Assembly (NCBI RefSeq): GCF_954871325.1 | Contig: NC_088775.1 | Coordinates: 15,415,561-15,479,560, forward strand | Direction of reading: 5' to 3' | Length of the DNA stretch: 64,000 nucleotides | Origin: Gordionus sp. m RMFG-2023 | Taxonomy: Eukaryota; Nematomorpha; Gordioida; Chordodea; Parachordodidae | Shown: piece after piece, positions 47,329 to 60,581 of the stretch | How positions within the stretch are numbered: position 1 is the stretch's first letter | Layout: every line of letters begins with the position of its first letter | The notes under the pieces: model-generated | The model's database searches: none | Told to the model about the DNA's origin: nothing | Seen by the model: the letters and a program-made list of their open reading frames with translations, nothing else | Translations under genes and position numbers: made by a program

Positions 47329-48815
47329 TAATTAAATTTAAAATATTAATTATATATATATTAATTAATATTCATTATATAAAGATTGTTAAAGGTTTAA
47401 GAAAATTTATGATAATTATTAGTAAAAACAATAAGTATATAAATAAATGCTTACACATATGGAAAGATACATCCTTATTTTTGAACAAAAAAAACTTTTA
47501 CATGAATTTTAAATTTATATCATTTTATATTATAAAATATATATATATTCATATTTTGTTATAAATTAAGCGGCTATTTTTGTTATATAAATAATATACA
47601 AATCAAATTTTTTAAATTCACCATCTTGCGGAAATATTTTTGTTACTTTATTTTCTTATTATAATAATTATTATAAAAATTATTTAACATATTATAAGAA
47701 TTTACTCAAAATTAAGAATATCAGTAATGTTTTATTTTGATTAAATTATAAGTAAAACGAGCGAATAATAATATATGTATGTATGTATATATACTTTTAG
47801 GTTTTTTTTTATAACAAGAAAACTAATTTAATATATATTGTATATAGCCGCAGAATAGTAAATAAACATTTATATCACAAAGCTAATATATATCTATTTA
47901 AATTGGTAAATCAATTTTTTTGTTGTTGTTAATTAAATAAATATGCTATAAAAAATATATACAACATAATATTTAAATTTCTACATTCATCAAAATATGA
48001 ATTTTTAAAAAATTACTAACTATTTTTATATTATATCTTTTTGAAAAATGTTATATCCTGCAATTACTTTCTTTTTGTTAAATAATATTAGATATTAAAT
48101 TGAATTAATATATGTATTTTTTTGTTGAAATAATATTCAACTGTTTTTTTTAAAATTAACTTTTACCAAAATATATATATTTACCGTGATAAACATTTAT
48201 TATTTTATTACCTAAATAAATATCTTTAATTCTTGTCTAACTCGATCCTTAAAATCCCGACATTTTTTTCATCTCACCTCTCAAGAGTTATCTTTAAGAA
48301 ATGAAACTTATTTTACTATCTATATAAATACGATATAAAAAAAATGAGATTGGAAGAAAAGAAATTATTCGGGGTTTGTATTATAAATTTATTTATTCTC
48401 AGACTCGTAACTTGATGATTCACTGGCCCAAAATGAACATACTACACTTGAACCCGTAAGCAAAGAGGCATCCACCTCCAACATTTCCTAAACCTAACAT
48501 AAAAATAATTTAATATGGGAAATGTTCCCCATAAGAAATAATGAAATCCATTTGATCTTTTAAAATGATTCGGCAGGAGGCCTGGATTGTATTAGAGCTA
48601 TATATATCCCTAGTTTTTATTAAACCAAGTATCTATTCAAGTCATATTCTGGTAAATATTTTACTAAACTTCTCAATATCACTCTAAATGGAAATATTCC
48701 ATCACAAATTCTCATCTTATATAGTTTCAGCTTATCACAATCTCAGACAATAAGATAGTGGCATCAGACTCATCGCAAATGGGTCTATATTTTTACGAAT
48801 TAAATTTTAATCATA
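47329..48815. other. non-coding AT-rich DNA
   Basis: No supported gene; the 80-codon frame at 47322-47564 has AT-driven composition (Ile, Lys, Tyr, Asn). Confidence 0.4.
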
Positions 48816-48819
48816 TTTT

Positions 48820-50459
48820 CTATTGACAAGTGGGGAGAGCATTGCAATGATAATAATAAGTCGGTTGTATTCGGTAATAGTATTTTAGAATGTGAATAAA
48901 GTCTTTTATTGTTAACTATTGATATAAAGATTTAATAATGAATATCTGTGTTTTTCTCCCAAATAATATGTATATATATCATATAAATAACGATATCCAA
49001 TTTACATAATATCAAAGTTTAATTTAATATATCACACGATTAACATTATCGCCTTAAACCGTCATTATCTAAATGAACAAGTATATTAATGCTTAACACC
49101 ATAAAAAATAAATAACTTAAATTACGATATGTAACATGCATCACTTCAAATAAATTTAAAAAAAGTATCAAAACGATGCATAAACAATATTGAAAATTCT
49201 ATGTATTGTAGAATTAATGAAATCAAAAATTTATGAAGGGGAAGTAACTGCAATTGATAATATAGGATAAGTAGCTCTTTGGCATGAGAGAGATATCGTA
49301 AGGAGGGAATAATAAAAGGGAGGTAATGTATAATTATATTATTGTTTTTTTTATTTGGAATACAAAAAAAAAACTATTCAAAGGGGGGAAATGGTAATGG
49401 TAATCAATTCTGGGAAAACAATCATAAAAACTAGGGAAAGTAGGAGATAAATTATAATAACAAAAATTTATCATTTGTATTACGGGGTATGTATGACACA
49501 GATGTTATATAAAATTGAGAAGAAAATATCTGGGGGAAAAAGTTAAATAACAATAATTAGTATACAAACAAATCAAATAAATTGGGTGGGGAGTGGGGAG
49601 GGGTCAAACTAGCAATCTAATATAGTTTTTTTTCCATAATTATACCCTTGACTTAGAATATATAAGAAGGGTATAAATTACCCTATATATGGTTAATGGG
49701 GAGGGGTCAACCTAACAATCCAATATAGTTTTTTTTAGAATTATACCTTTGACTTAGAAATATATAAGAAAGGTATAACTTACAATATATTAATTGAAAT
49801 AATATAATAATAATTACCAATAATGGTTTAAAATTTAATTATTACATTACCTCAGGCCAGTCATGTATTATTTTAACATACTAATCATTGTTACTTAATT
49901 TAAATGTTAATAAAAATAAAATTAAGAGCCTTTAAAAACTGTTTTGATTGCCAAAAAAACGTGTTTACAAAATATTTCGTAATTATGCGAATATAAAATG
50001 TCCATATATCGAGTCTGACATCAATCTTTCTTATAACAAGCGTCTCTTCGTTCAGTACCATACCAGGTGCGCGAAGGTCGTATCCAGTTTCTTGGTACCC
50101 CTATCCTCCAACATATTGACAAGTGGGGAGAGCCTTGCAATGATAATAATAATCGGCTGTCGTCGGTAATAGTATTTTAGAATGTCTTCTCTTCGGTAAT
50201 AGTATTTTAGAATGTGAATAAAGTCTTTTATTGTTAACTATTGATATAAAAATTTAATAATGAATATCTGTGTTTTTTTCTCAAATAATATCATATAAAT
50301 AACGTTTAATATATCCAATTTACATAATATCAAAATTTATTTTATAAATCACACGATTAACATTACCGCTTTAAACCGTCATTATCTAAATGGACAAGTA
50401 TATTAACGCTTAACACAATATATAATAAATTACTTTAAATTACTAATATGTAACATTTT
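48820..50459 (+). mobile_element. small LTR-type element (fossil), two ~320-340-bp direct repeats
   Basis: 48820-49138 and 50112-50459 are direct repeats that begin TTGACAAGTGGGGAGAGC, contain GTGAATAAAGTCTTTTATTG (polyadenylation-type AATAAA) and end in ATGTAACAT. The heptamer TTTTCTA abuts both outer edges, like a target-site duplication. The ~970-bp interior shows no gag or pol and no clear primer site or polypurine tract. Size and layout fit a terminal-repeat element in miniature. The right repeat has a short internal duplication (CTTCGGTAATAGTATTTTAG). The copies differ by several percent, so it is not recent. Confidence 0.5.
49585..49790 (+). repeat. tandem duplication, ~105-bp unit
   Basis: GGGGAGGGGTCAAACTAGCA and its partner GGGGAGGGGTCAACCTAACA each precede AATATAGTTTTTTTT and a GACTTAGAATATATAAGAA-like block. 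Internal to the LTR-type element. Confidence 0.8.
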
Positions 50460-50661
50460 CTAGAATTAATTCGTTTTTTTAAATTTTTTAAAACCACACA
50501 AATGGGATTCTGTATCCTTGAAGGTTTTGAAACTTTGGTCCAGGCCGGTGGACCTCCATCCAACTATTTTTAAAACATTATTTAAAAAAACGTATTTAAT
50601 ACCATTAAAAGAGACTGTTTTCTTTCTATTTATTTGTTAAAAATACCCAAAATATTCAACC

Positions 50662-51814
50662 TAGAGGTCTACAATGGGCAGCTTATTAGCCTACAAGCCC
50701 ACCGGTCCAATATTTATAAAAATTTAACCCGCCCGCCCTTTAGAAAATTTTTACAGGCTTCTAACCCGCTCGCTCATTATTCAAAGATTTTTGACCCTCC
50801 CTGCAAATAATTTATAAGAAATTTTAACCCACGCCACCAATATAAAATTTAAATAATCTCATTCATTTAATAAAAAATAATAATTTAGTTTCAGCGCTAC
50901 ATCCTAAAAACAAAATTGATAAATTAAATAAAAAAATATTCAATTTAAATTAAGGATAAGGAATTTATTATCTAATATATACTTATCCATTAATATAAAA
51001 TTGGTATCTATTGATACTAAAATCTTACAGGAATGCTAATTCCTCATTCAGAAGAAGCATGGTTACTGGAATCGCCAAAATATTTCTAGCTAATTTTGAA
51101 AACTTTGATAAATCTTTTTCTTGTAGTGTCCATTTAAGTAGGATATCCGCTTGAAGTATATTCTCTACTTAAGTGAGATATTTAAATAAAAAGTGAAACC
51201 ATTAATAATGAATAAAAAAGGTAATTTAATTGATTGTTTACAAATTGTAAACTTGAACTAAACTAAGTAGCTATAATCTTGCTAAATTATGCAAAAACCT
51301 GTTACTTTAAGATTTAAATTTTGTTTATCATTAGGCAATGCTCTCCTCAGCAAAATTCATATCTTCTAATCTGTTTTTGTTTATTGACGTGATGCTATCT
51401 ATTTTAACTTGCATTTATAATTTAATAATCTTTTATAGAATTCAATGTACTTTTGGGGAAACGGGTAAAATCAGATTTTCTGATTTATATTCTTCCAAGC
51501 AAATCAAATCCAACATATGTTTAGAAATATTTTTTACTTAATTAATTTCTTCCTACCACAGCATTAGTTATCGGTAATTTGGTATTAAAATAGTTGAAAT
51601 TTCAGGATGTATCTTTTTTTAATCCTTACTTAAATGATCTTAAATACCAAATAAAAGTTGTAAATTTTTTAACCCTCCTGTCCAACCAGAGTTCAAATAT
51701 TTTTCTTAACCCGCCCACCCACCCGATCGTTTTTTTTTAAATTTAACCAGCCTGCCCACTTAGATGGGTGGTCGTAGGCTGGTGGACTAAAAACCCGCAA
51801 AATGCAGACCTCTA
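50662..51814 (-). mobile_element. hAT element, 1.15 kb, near-perfect 8-bp duplication
   Basis: Left TAGAGGTCTACAATGGGC, right GCAAAATGCAGACCTCTA. Subterminal GCCTACAAGCCCACCGG pairs with GGTCGTAGGCTGGTGG. Flanks are ATTCAACC (50654-50661) and ATTCAAGC (51815-51822), 7 of 8 identical. It contains a transposase relic on the minus strand. Confidence 0.85.
51027..51170 (-). pseudogene. hAT transposase C-terminal relic
   Basis: The frame reads DILLKWTLQEKDLSKFSKLA then RNILAIPVTMLLLNEELAFL, i.e. the hAT dimerisation domain start (LSxLARxILxIPxT). The usual SER-x-FS that follows is altered and the frame soon stops. The remainder of the transposase is lost. Confidence 0.65.
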
Positions 51815-51822
51815 ATTCAAGC

Positions 51823-53153
51823 TATATTTATAATATCCATACCACCATTTAATATTCAAAATTCGATAATCATGTTTTATTATCGTACAAGGTGATCCAG
51901 CAAAGAGACTCATTAAGTTCAGCTTTATTTTGCATAGTGACATATAGTTCAAATTTGATATTAAATACAAATTCGATTTATTTAATTCTTAGTATATAAA
52001 TTATATTGGTATCCGGGGATATATCATCTATCTGATGCAACCTCAAAATATTGAAAACTTATATTCTACTGCGTGTCTTTTCTTAAACATTTCAAAATGT
52101 GATGTCTGTCTATCCTTCTATTTTCCTTTCTCTCCTTCACCGATTTAGACTCTAACCAAAGATGATTTAAAACATTACATGTCTCTATAGGAGATAAGTG
52201 GTAGTTAACACTTTATTACTAAATCAATCAACACATTGGACAAACTAAAACTCTTATTAAAAGCGCTTGCTATTAACCAAACTTTTTTCTAACTAAAAGC
52301 ATCTTTACCATATAAAAAATTATATATGCTATGAGATTCTCACCTGTTTTTAAAAATAAGGATCTTCTGGATTCATATGAACTTAAATTATTCATTGGAA
52401 TCACTATTAAACTTACCATGGTGTCTGACTGGCTACAAACCTCTTCAATATATATTTATTAGTGAATTCTTTAGTTTGTAGGTTTTTTGTTTTCCATTTT
52501 CTAAATATATATATGTATGTTATAAAATTTAAAAAAATTTTTTATCAAAAACTACAAAAAGCTTTTACAATAATATGTTGATAGATTATCTCTTTCCAAA
52601 GGATTGTAGTAGGAGTTATCAAAGATATTTGTAAAATATTAAATTGGAGTTTATATATACATAGCAGAGATAAGCAGGTCTGGCCTTAAAAATTTTTAGT
52701 TTTAAAATATCCGAGAAGGGCGATATTTTTGAACCAATTATTTTAAATAGCTATTATTAGCCAAAAATTAAAAATAAATATAATATTTTTAATTTTTATA
52801 ATGGCCCGGCCGAGAAATTTAAAAAATAAATTCGAACAGGTGTAGTATTGTAAACTTAATACCATCTAAAATAATTATTGTATTTGCAGCATATAAATGC
52901 ATAACTTGGATTTATGTAATCTTTATTGCAATCAAATAAACCATTTATACAAATAATATTAATTATATATATATATATTCCGATAACAACATCATTAAAA
53001 TTAATATAATCCTGATTGATTCTTCTTTTATATACGAAGATGAGGGCATAAATATTATTTTTATGACATTTTTCTAAAATGAAAAGAATTTTTTTGTTTT
53101 CAATATTAATAATATATCTTATATTTTAAATGATGTGCAGTATCAATATGTTA
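51823..53153. other. non-coding
   Basis: A GC-richer block (GGCCCGGCCGAG near 52803, GGTCTGGCC near 52680) may be a MITE of the 14880-15620 type; otherwise nothing. Confidence 0.3.
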
Positions 53154-53525
53154 CATAGGCGTATCCAGAATTTAACTATAGAAGAGTAGTAATTTTATAT
53201 CGGGTTTCCCGCAATAAATTTTATTGGAGGTCTCTAAGTCCACTTATTGTAAACTTTTGACTATATTATGTTTTTATAGAAATAGTCTTGGTTTTTAATT
53301 TTATTTATAATAATGCTATTTTCTTAACTTTTTATTTAAATATTTCTTAACTTCTACTTATTTTTATTTTATTACTTGTAGTGATATATTGTATACATTT
53401 ATTAGTGGGGGTGGTGCGGGCAAGTATATAGGAAGAAAATTTTTATTAGCTTGATATTTATAAGAATAGATAAATTTCCTATGAGAGGGCATTTTCCACT
53501 TTCTCACTCGTTGGTTAAGGCTATG
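53154..53525. mobile_element. degenerate MITE related to the 11874 hAT element
   Basis: Left CATAGGCGTATCCAGAATTT, right CTCGTTGGTTAAGGCTATG. The stretch CCTATGAGAGGGCATTTTCC before the right end parallels CTATGAGGGGTGAAATTTCC at 13566. No target-site duplication remains. Confidence 0.5.
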
Positions 53526-55367
53526 CTATACTATATTATACAACCTTGTTTTTATTAAATTAATATAATATAAGGAATAGAGATAGAACGTGATATTCAT
53601 CAAACTTTGATTAAACTTTAGAGTATTTTTTTATTAAAAATATGATTATGGAGGTTATTTATGAAATTGTTTTGCTATTTTATTTTTATAGGTTTAACTA
53701 ACTAGCATCTAAAATTCTACTATAATAAAAAAACCATTCATTCATTCACCTCATTCACATTCGAATGCAACCAAAAAATGATGATGATGATGATCATGAC
53801 TTCTTAGATTCTAAAGTTTTTATTAATTTAAAATATATTTTATGCAAAATTCATAGGTAAAAGATACTATCTTTTATTTATTGGTAAATAATCAGAAACA
53901 AACAATAATTAAGAGAGCTGGTTTTTATATTAATAAATATAGATTATTAAGTACATTGTAGACCTAACCAAATATATAATAAAGGATAAATCTAGATATT
54001 TTGATCAAATAATTAAAAGAGTTGCAGATGAATTAAACCAAGTAATTATACGAATAATTTGTTTAAAACAATATTATAATTAGGTTTTTGGATATGATAT
54101 AACTTATATAGAATCTCAAAAAGGTTATTTATTATTCAACAAATTACCAACAGATAGGACTTTATTAAAAATGTAATACATTTAATTATTTTATTAATTA
54201 TTGCTACAATTTAAGCTCACAAGAAAAAGAGACAAAATTATCATTAATTTTTCTGATTGCGAGCCATATTTATAATTCTGGAGGGTCAGTAACAGAAAGT
54301 AATCAATCATTAAATAGAAAATTTTTAACAATTAAATTTAAAAAATATTATATGCTTGACTAGAATATAAATCCTCAATTTCAATTAAAAAAGTAAGAGT
54401 ATAATCATATTTAATTCATCATGATGCTTAGTGAACTATTATGAAAGAATTATTTTATTATATGTTTTTGTAATTAACTTCTTCAGTTTATATATTTTTT
54501 ACAAATCTATTTAAATACATCAATTAATCATCATAACAATTAACTAATTTGATACAATTAATCATATTATTAATTGCCCTTATTTTCAAGGTTAATTGAT
54601 TCTATTACACTTGAAAATTTTTATATTAGTTAAAAAATAAAATATAAACAGTAAATTATTAAAATATTGGAAAAGACATTTAGACTAAGATAAGAATTTT
54701 TATAAATCCTCACTAATTGGCACCTATTTAAAAAATTAAAAATGGAATTAAGCTTCTTATAGTGATTTGGAAGATAGTTGCATTATAAATGGGTAAATTA
54801 TTAATATTTAAAAAAAAATTCTTTTAATAAGAATCCTCATATAGGCTAAATTAAAAAAAAGTCAACTTATGATAATTCAGAAAATGCTACTTTATCATAT
54901 TATGTGCCAATAGTTTATTAAAAAATTTAATCAAAATCCTAATCCTCACAAATTATGAGCCCATCTACAAATATAAAATTAGAATCATATGATGGTTATT
55001 CCAAAAATGTTAATTATAAAATAAAATGGGAAATTATTAAAATATCCAAAATCACACTTTTTTACTAAAATAGGAATCCTACAACCAATAAATTATAGCC
55101 TTATATTAGACTTATTTTTTCAGGGTGGCCTGATTCAAAAATAAATTTATAAATTTTTGCCCCATCCTATCCTAATTTTATTTTTCAAGAATCTAAGTCT
55201 CACCCAATCTGAAATTTTATTTTAGATATAAGTGACCAATTCAATCTTAATTTTCAATAATTTTTTTTGGATTGAGAAGAGAGTATGAACTAGGAATATA
55301 TATTTTCATTTATCTTGGATGATTTGCTTGTGAAAACCTACCTCTGTTCAGAGATCTGCAGGCCTGG
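53526..55367. other. non-coding, with an (ATG)n tract
   Basis: ATGATGATGATGATGATCATG near 53780; no gene recognised. Confidence 0.35.
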
Positions 55368-55967
55368 TAGTGTTGTTAAATCAGGGATCCAAACCATAAT
55401 GAATAGAAGTTCACATTTGATTAAAAAAAATAGACATACTGGTTCAGTGTTAAAATATTTTCACATACAAACATATTATAATTATGTAAAGAAAAAACAT
55501 TTTTTTATTTATATATTATCCAAAAAATAACGTTGAGCTATGAACAATTAAAATATTTTACTAGTCTTTCAAATTATACATATGGCTGAAGAATAAATTT
55601 CATGACTGAGGATACTCATATAATACTGATATTTATCACTCCAAACTGATTATTAACTCATCTTTAAAAAAGTTAATATATCAAAGAGTTGAAACTGGGT
55701 AACTACATTTTTTGAGAGGCAGATGATAAATTTTTTAAAAGTTCAAGTTTGATAAATAATAATGGTTAATACCTGTTTAACATTTCAGATTTGGTATGAA
55801 TGCATGTATTAAATTTTCCAACCTAAGCAAACTTCAAAATGGCTTGACCAAGTTTTTTATTATAAAAAATTTTGTTTAACTTTCAAGTTTATTAACAATT
55901 TTATTTAGTCTAAAAGCTTGGTTAAACCATATTGAAGTTGTTCAAATTAGGTGATTTAACAACATTA
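55368..55967. mobile_element. 600-bp TAGTGTTGTTA-family element
   Basis: Left TAGTGTTGTTAAATCAGGGA, right GGTGATTTAACAACATTA, a 13-bp imperfect inverted pair. After the left end, TCAGGGATCCAAACCATAAT parallels TAGGGATCCAAACCGAAACG at the hAT relic at 7103, which ties the two families together. Flanking octamers do not match. Confidence 0.55.
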
Positions 55968-56806
55968 TCTTCCTATACCCAACCTATAATTGCCTAAAAG
56001 GGGCTGCAAAAAGTATAATTTTAAAAAATTGGATTAAATTTAAAAAAATTTAAAATGGCCAGACTGACTTTTAAAAATTGAATTTAATTTGCTATCAAAT
56101 AGTTGGAATATCAATGAATGCAGCAAAAATTTATTAAGGGGTGCATATATAAAATTTCCTTTACTTTTTCTTATAGTAAATTTATTTATAGTATTTTCTT
56201 AAATTTTAAAATTTTAGTTTTTTTTATAAAAAAACATCTCACATTTATATTACCAAAATGAATTTGCCTTATATTTTTTGTGATATTGAAAGCAGGAACA
56301 TGGATGGGGCCATTCTAAAAACGTAACTTGGCAAAAATTATGGACCAAGAACATTCTTAGTTTAGGAGTTCTAAAAATAATAATAAAAATGTAATTTATT
56401 ACATTATAATTATAGTATAATGGCTCATTCCTAGATATTAATTTTTTATTTTCTTATATTCAAGTCCGCTTTGTATAACAATTTTATTACCTAATAAACT
56501 ATTTATTATGAGATTTTAAGAAATACGATTATAAATTTTTTTTTATTAAAATCATATTTACTTCTTTTATTTTTTTTAAACAATATATTCTTTTATTAAA
56601 TTTTATAAAATAGCATAATATATAAAACAATATTAATATAAAAAAACATAAGGGGGGGGGAAGCAAAAAGGGGCTCTCATTGAGATCCTAGAAAATTAAG
56701 ATAGTAACATTGGAACCCAGCGATTTGAGTTGATTGTTGATCACCATTATTTCGAACAATTTTTTTTACCAAAAATCATTTAAAAAAATGATATTAAGGG
56801 ACATAG
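55968..56806. other. non-coding, poly-G tract
   Basis: A G10 run near 56651-56660; no gene. Confidence 0.3.
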
Positions 56807-56951
56807 TAGTGTTGTTAAACGATTCAGCCAGTTTAACCACAAAGTTTTGAGTCAATTAGACAACTTGAGGTCTATACCCAAGGTTGTGCATTTTACCTGT
56901 CAAATAAGATTTGGTCAATTAACCTATTTGACTGGTTAAATTAATGTTTTA
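56807..56951. mobile_element. 145-bp MITE of the TAGTGTTGTTA family
   Basis: TAGTGTTGTTAAACGATTCA followed by GCCAGTTTAACC on the left pairs with GACTGGTTAAATTAATGTTT on the right. Ends are more diverged than in the 41981 copy. Confidence 0.45.
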
Positions 56952-58172
56952 TACCAAACTATTTTATATATTATAGTAACGAGTGAATTTATGTAATATA
57001 TTTTTCTATAATTAATGCTTCTCTTTTTGTGGCAGAGTCTAGTTCTTATTTACTCAATTTTATCATTTTCTTTGTTATTTTTAGGTTATGATATAGTCTT
57101 TATCAATTTTCTGGTAGTCGAGATCTTCAATCGATTTCTTTTTTTCGTATGAATACCCCAAACAAACCAATTTCTTTCTGAAAAAAGTAGGGGAGACCAT
57201 GGATTGTGTGTTCCTAGTATAGGTATTTCTTTCTCAAATAATTTAAATAATAAACTTTGAGATCTGAAATTTATGCCAAATGTGTATTTTAATAAGGTGC
57301 TTAAGTAAGTCTAAAATTGTTTTGGACAAAATTGCTCATGAAAAATTTTAAATGTTAACATACTTTTAAAAATTTTGAATTTTCACTAATTACTTTTTTT
57401 AATAAAAGTTGTTCAGATTTAATATTATTTCTAAATGATAAAAAAATCTCCATTTTATATAAGAATATTGACAATCATGTTAAATTAATATTCTAAATTT
57501 GATTTTTAAATTCCTGAGGGCCTGGAGAAGGTATTTGCGGGGTGCGTCTTATCTTTTTACATACATTCATTAAATTACCGGTTCTTGCAAAATGGTTTGA
57601 ACATATGTCAGAAAAACAAACAAAGAAAATAATGATATATTTTTTTTTTGGTTTCGGCACCAATTTGTTACAAGTCCGAACTTAACTCAGGGTGTTAATG
57701 TTGTATTGGGAGAGCTAATTAGGAATCAAAGGTATATTAAATCTATATAAATAAAATAAAGGATTAATTTTAATAATAACGATTGCTAACCACTTACTTT
57801 TGAGCACACCTAAAATAATATAATGTAAACTCCTTTAAATAATTCCAATTTATTAAATTATCGTATTACTTTTCTCTATTTCGAAATATTTAGAATCTAT
57901 CTGTCTATAATTAATTTCAGATACTATAATTAATGTAAAACAATTTTTCTTTTTTATAAAATTTCACTCTAACTGACTTTATTGAAAATTGAATCATATA
58001 TATATATACATAATTATTTGCATAAATATAATAATTTTTCGAAGAAAAAAAATAAAATATTATCATTTACATATAAAAATGTAAAATCTAGTACAACTAT
58101 TACTAATTTTTTGATGAATAAACATATAAAATTAAACTATTATTATTCAAATATAAAAATGTTAAATTTCGT

Positions 58173-58470
58173 ACAATATTAAATTTACATAATACCACAT
58201 CTCCCCTCCCTCCTTCAGTTCTCCCTTACCCCCATTGTGTTCGCCGCTTCTACCATGTTCCTGCTCGGTACACTTGAATTATTATTCGTTGTTAACTACA
58301 AGCTGGGACAAAACCGTAATTTATGTTCTCCACCACAGGCCCAACAATCTAATCTCCTTCTTGCACCATATGGGGTTGTTCTTCGATCCCCTCTTGTTCT
58401 AGTCGGAACTTCTTGTAACCACTCCCCGTATCTTCGACTGGCTTCATTCCTTGCCGCTTCTACCCATCTG
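58173..58470 (-). repeat. left arm of inverted repeat within the Gypsy fossil
   Basis: Near-identical reverse complement of 60297-60581. It covers a gag-type stretch with a CWACGGEHKLRFC zinc knuckle, then a purine tract and the first bases of the LTR. Confidence 0.9.
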
Positions 58471-60296
58471 TTTGATTCTTCTGAACCGTCAACGTCTCTT
58501 ATCTCGATCCTCATTATCTTGTTACCAACTCTAACATATGAGGCCATCTAAATAAAATACTTTATACACATATATATATATTCTTCGAACTCTTATTTCT
58601 CTATAATAGGTTAAAATTTCTTCCCTAACTCTTTAAGTCTATCATCCCTTTTATTTCCTTCAATTATGATTCTCCCTACTATGTATATCATCAATTTATT
58701 TCTTTCTAAATTATGAATCTCTTAATTATGTCTCATCAGTAAATCTGATTCTCATAATTACGTCTTTCATCAATTTATTTCTTCTAATCCTTCGTATATT
58801 TCTTATTTCTCTCTAAGGCCCTAAGCTTCTAAGCCTTACTTGCTTCAGGTGCCTTGTAAAAACTCCTTCTTGTCCTTCAATCTTTACTTCTACTTTTTTT
58901 TTTCCTATATTTTTGCTTATTACACCCTTCCCCCATTTAATAGGCCCATCAAACAACAATACCCACACCAAACTTCCTACTGGAAATCTTTCAATCTCTA
59001 CTTGTTCTCTCCTTATCACTTTTTCCTTTAAAAAATCTAATTCTGATCTCGTCTTTCTTCCTAAAAATATTTCAGCTGGTGACTTTCCTTTTGCTGTCTC
59101 CGTACTGTTGTATGCTAACAATGATAACCACCATTTACCTTCTCCATATTTTTCCTTTTTCAACTAACTCTTTATTAACGTTACCATTCGCTCAGTTTGT
59201 CCATTGCTTCTTGGGTAATAAGGTGGTGATAATAAATGTCTAATATTCCACCTATCACAAAATTTATCAAATGCTCTACCTTTAAAAGCTGGACCTCCAT
59301 CTGATACTATCGTCTTCATTAATCCATATTTGCCTACAAAATCCTTTATCTTATCTAAAGCTACTCTTGTTGATAAACCTGAAACTTGCTAACAATCTAT
59401 CCATTTTGAACCTGCATCTACCATGATAAAATATATTTTCTTCTCATATTCTAAAAAATCTACATGTATTCTTTCGCATGGAATGTCTGTCTTTGGCCAT
59501 TTATCTTCCTTATTCTTTGCTGGAACATTAGCCTACATGTTACAGGTTTCACAGCTCCTCGCTAACTCTTCTATTTCCTTATTCATCTTAGGCCACCACA
59601 TATATTCTCTTGCTTTATTTTTCATTCTTTCTATGCCTTGATGACCTGAATGTATTACATTTAAGGTTTCCTTTCTTAATTTATTCGGTATCACTAATCT
59701 ATATCCTCTCAATAAACAATTGTCTTCTATATTTAATTCACTCTTAACTTTTTTAAACGCTTTATCTTCATTTTTCCATTCTATATCTCCTTTTAAACAA
59801 GCTTTAATTCTTATTAATTCTTCATCTTGTTGGGATATCTTTTCTACTATTTCAAATGTTATGGGTTTTTCTCTTGTATCTATTCTCACAGCTCTTATAA
59901 TATTATCATTTACATTTTCTTCTTCTTCTACATATTCTAAACTATTGATTACTGGCTCTTTGTCTTCAATATCTTTATTAAACAATCTTGATAAAATGTC
60001 CGGTAAGCAATTTTGTTTACCTTCTCTGAATTTTATCTCAAAATCGAAATTACCAACTAAAATTAGCCATTTTTGCAGCCTAGGTGAAATCATAAGTTCC
60101 TTATTTTCCTTCTTAAATAAATCTACCAACGGCTTTAAAAATCTTTTTCCTATCAGATATTCCTTGCATTTCGTAAGTCCAAATTTCACTGCTAAAGCCT
60201 CTTTCTATCGTGGAATAATTTTTCTCAGAGCTATTAAATCGTCTGGATAAAAACAAAATAGGTTCCTCAACATTATCGATCATCTGTAATAAGGGT

Positions 60297-60581
60297 AGAA
60301 GCGGCAAGGAATGAAGCCAGACGAAGATACGGGGAGTGGTTACAAGAAGTTCCGACTAGAACAAGAGGGGATCGAAGAACAACCCCATATGGTGCAAGAA
60401 GGAGATTAGATTGTTGGGCCTGTGGTGGGGAACATAAATTACGGTTTTGTCCCAGCTTGGAGTTAACAACGAATAATAATTCAAGTGTACCGAGCAGGAA
60501 CATGGTAGAAGCGGCGAACACAATGGGGGTAAGGGAGAACTGAAGGAGGGAGATGTAATATTATGTAAATTTAATATTGTA
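60297..60581 (+). repeat. right arm of inverted repeat within the Gypsy fossil
   Basis: Same content as the left arm, reading on the plus strand and ending ~28 bp into the LTR sequence, where the host pogo-like element resumes with GGTTCCTTTGACAG. Confidence 0.9.

Larger units (their letters stand above)
57640..60581 (-). mobile_element. Ty3/Gypsy LTR retrotransposon fossil, rearranged
   Basis: Fossil, broken in several places and rearranged. On the minus strand it has a ~535-bp LTR (57666-58199, TG...CA), followed outward by a primer-site-like TGGTGCCGAAACC at 57650-57662. A polypurine tract abuts the LTR start. Pol remnants run from about 60300 to 58813: RNase H, integrase zinc domain and integrase core and tail. 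A gag-type zinc-knuckle segment occurs twice, at 58173-58470 (minus) and 60297-60581 (plus), ~98% identical in opposite orientation. Such high identity suggests a fairly young rearrangement. Reverse transcriptase and most of gag are absent. Confidence 0.75.
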
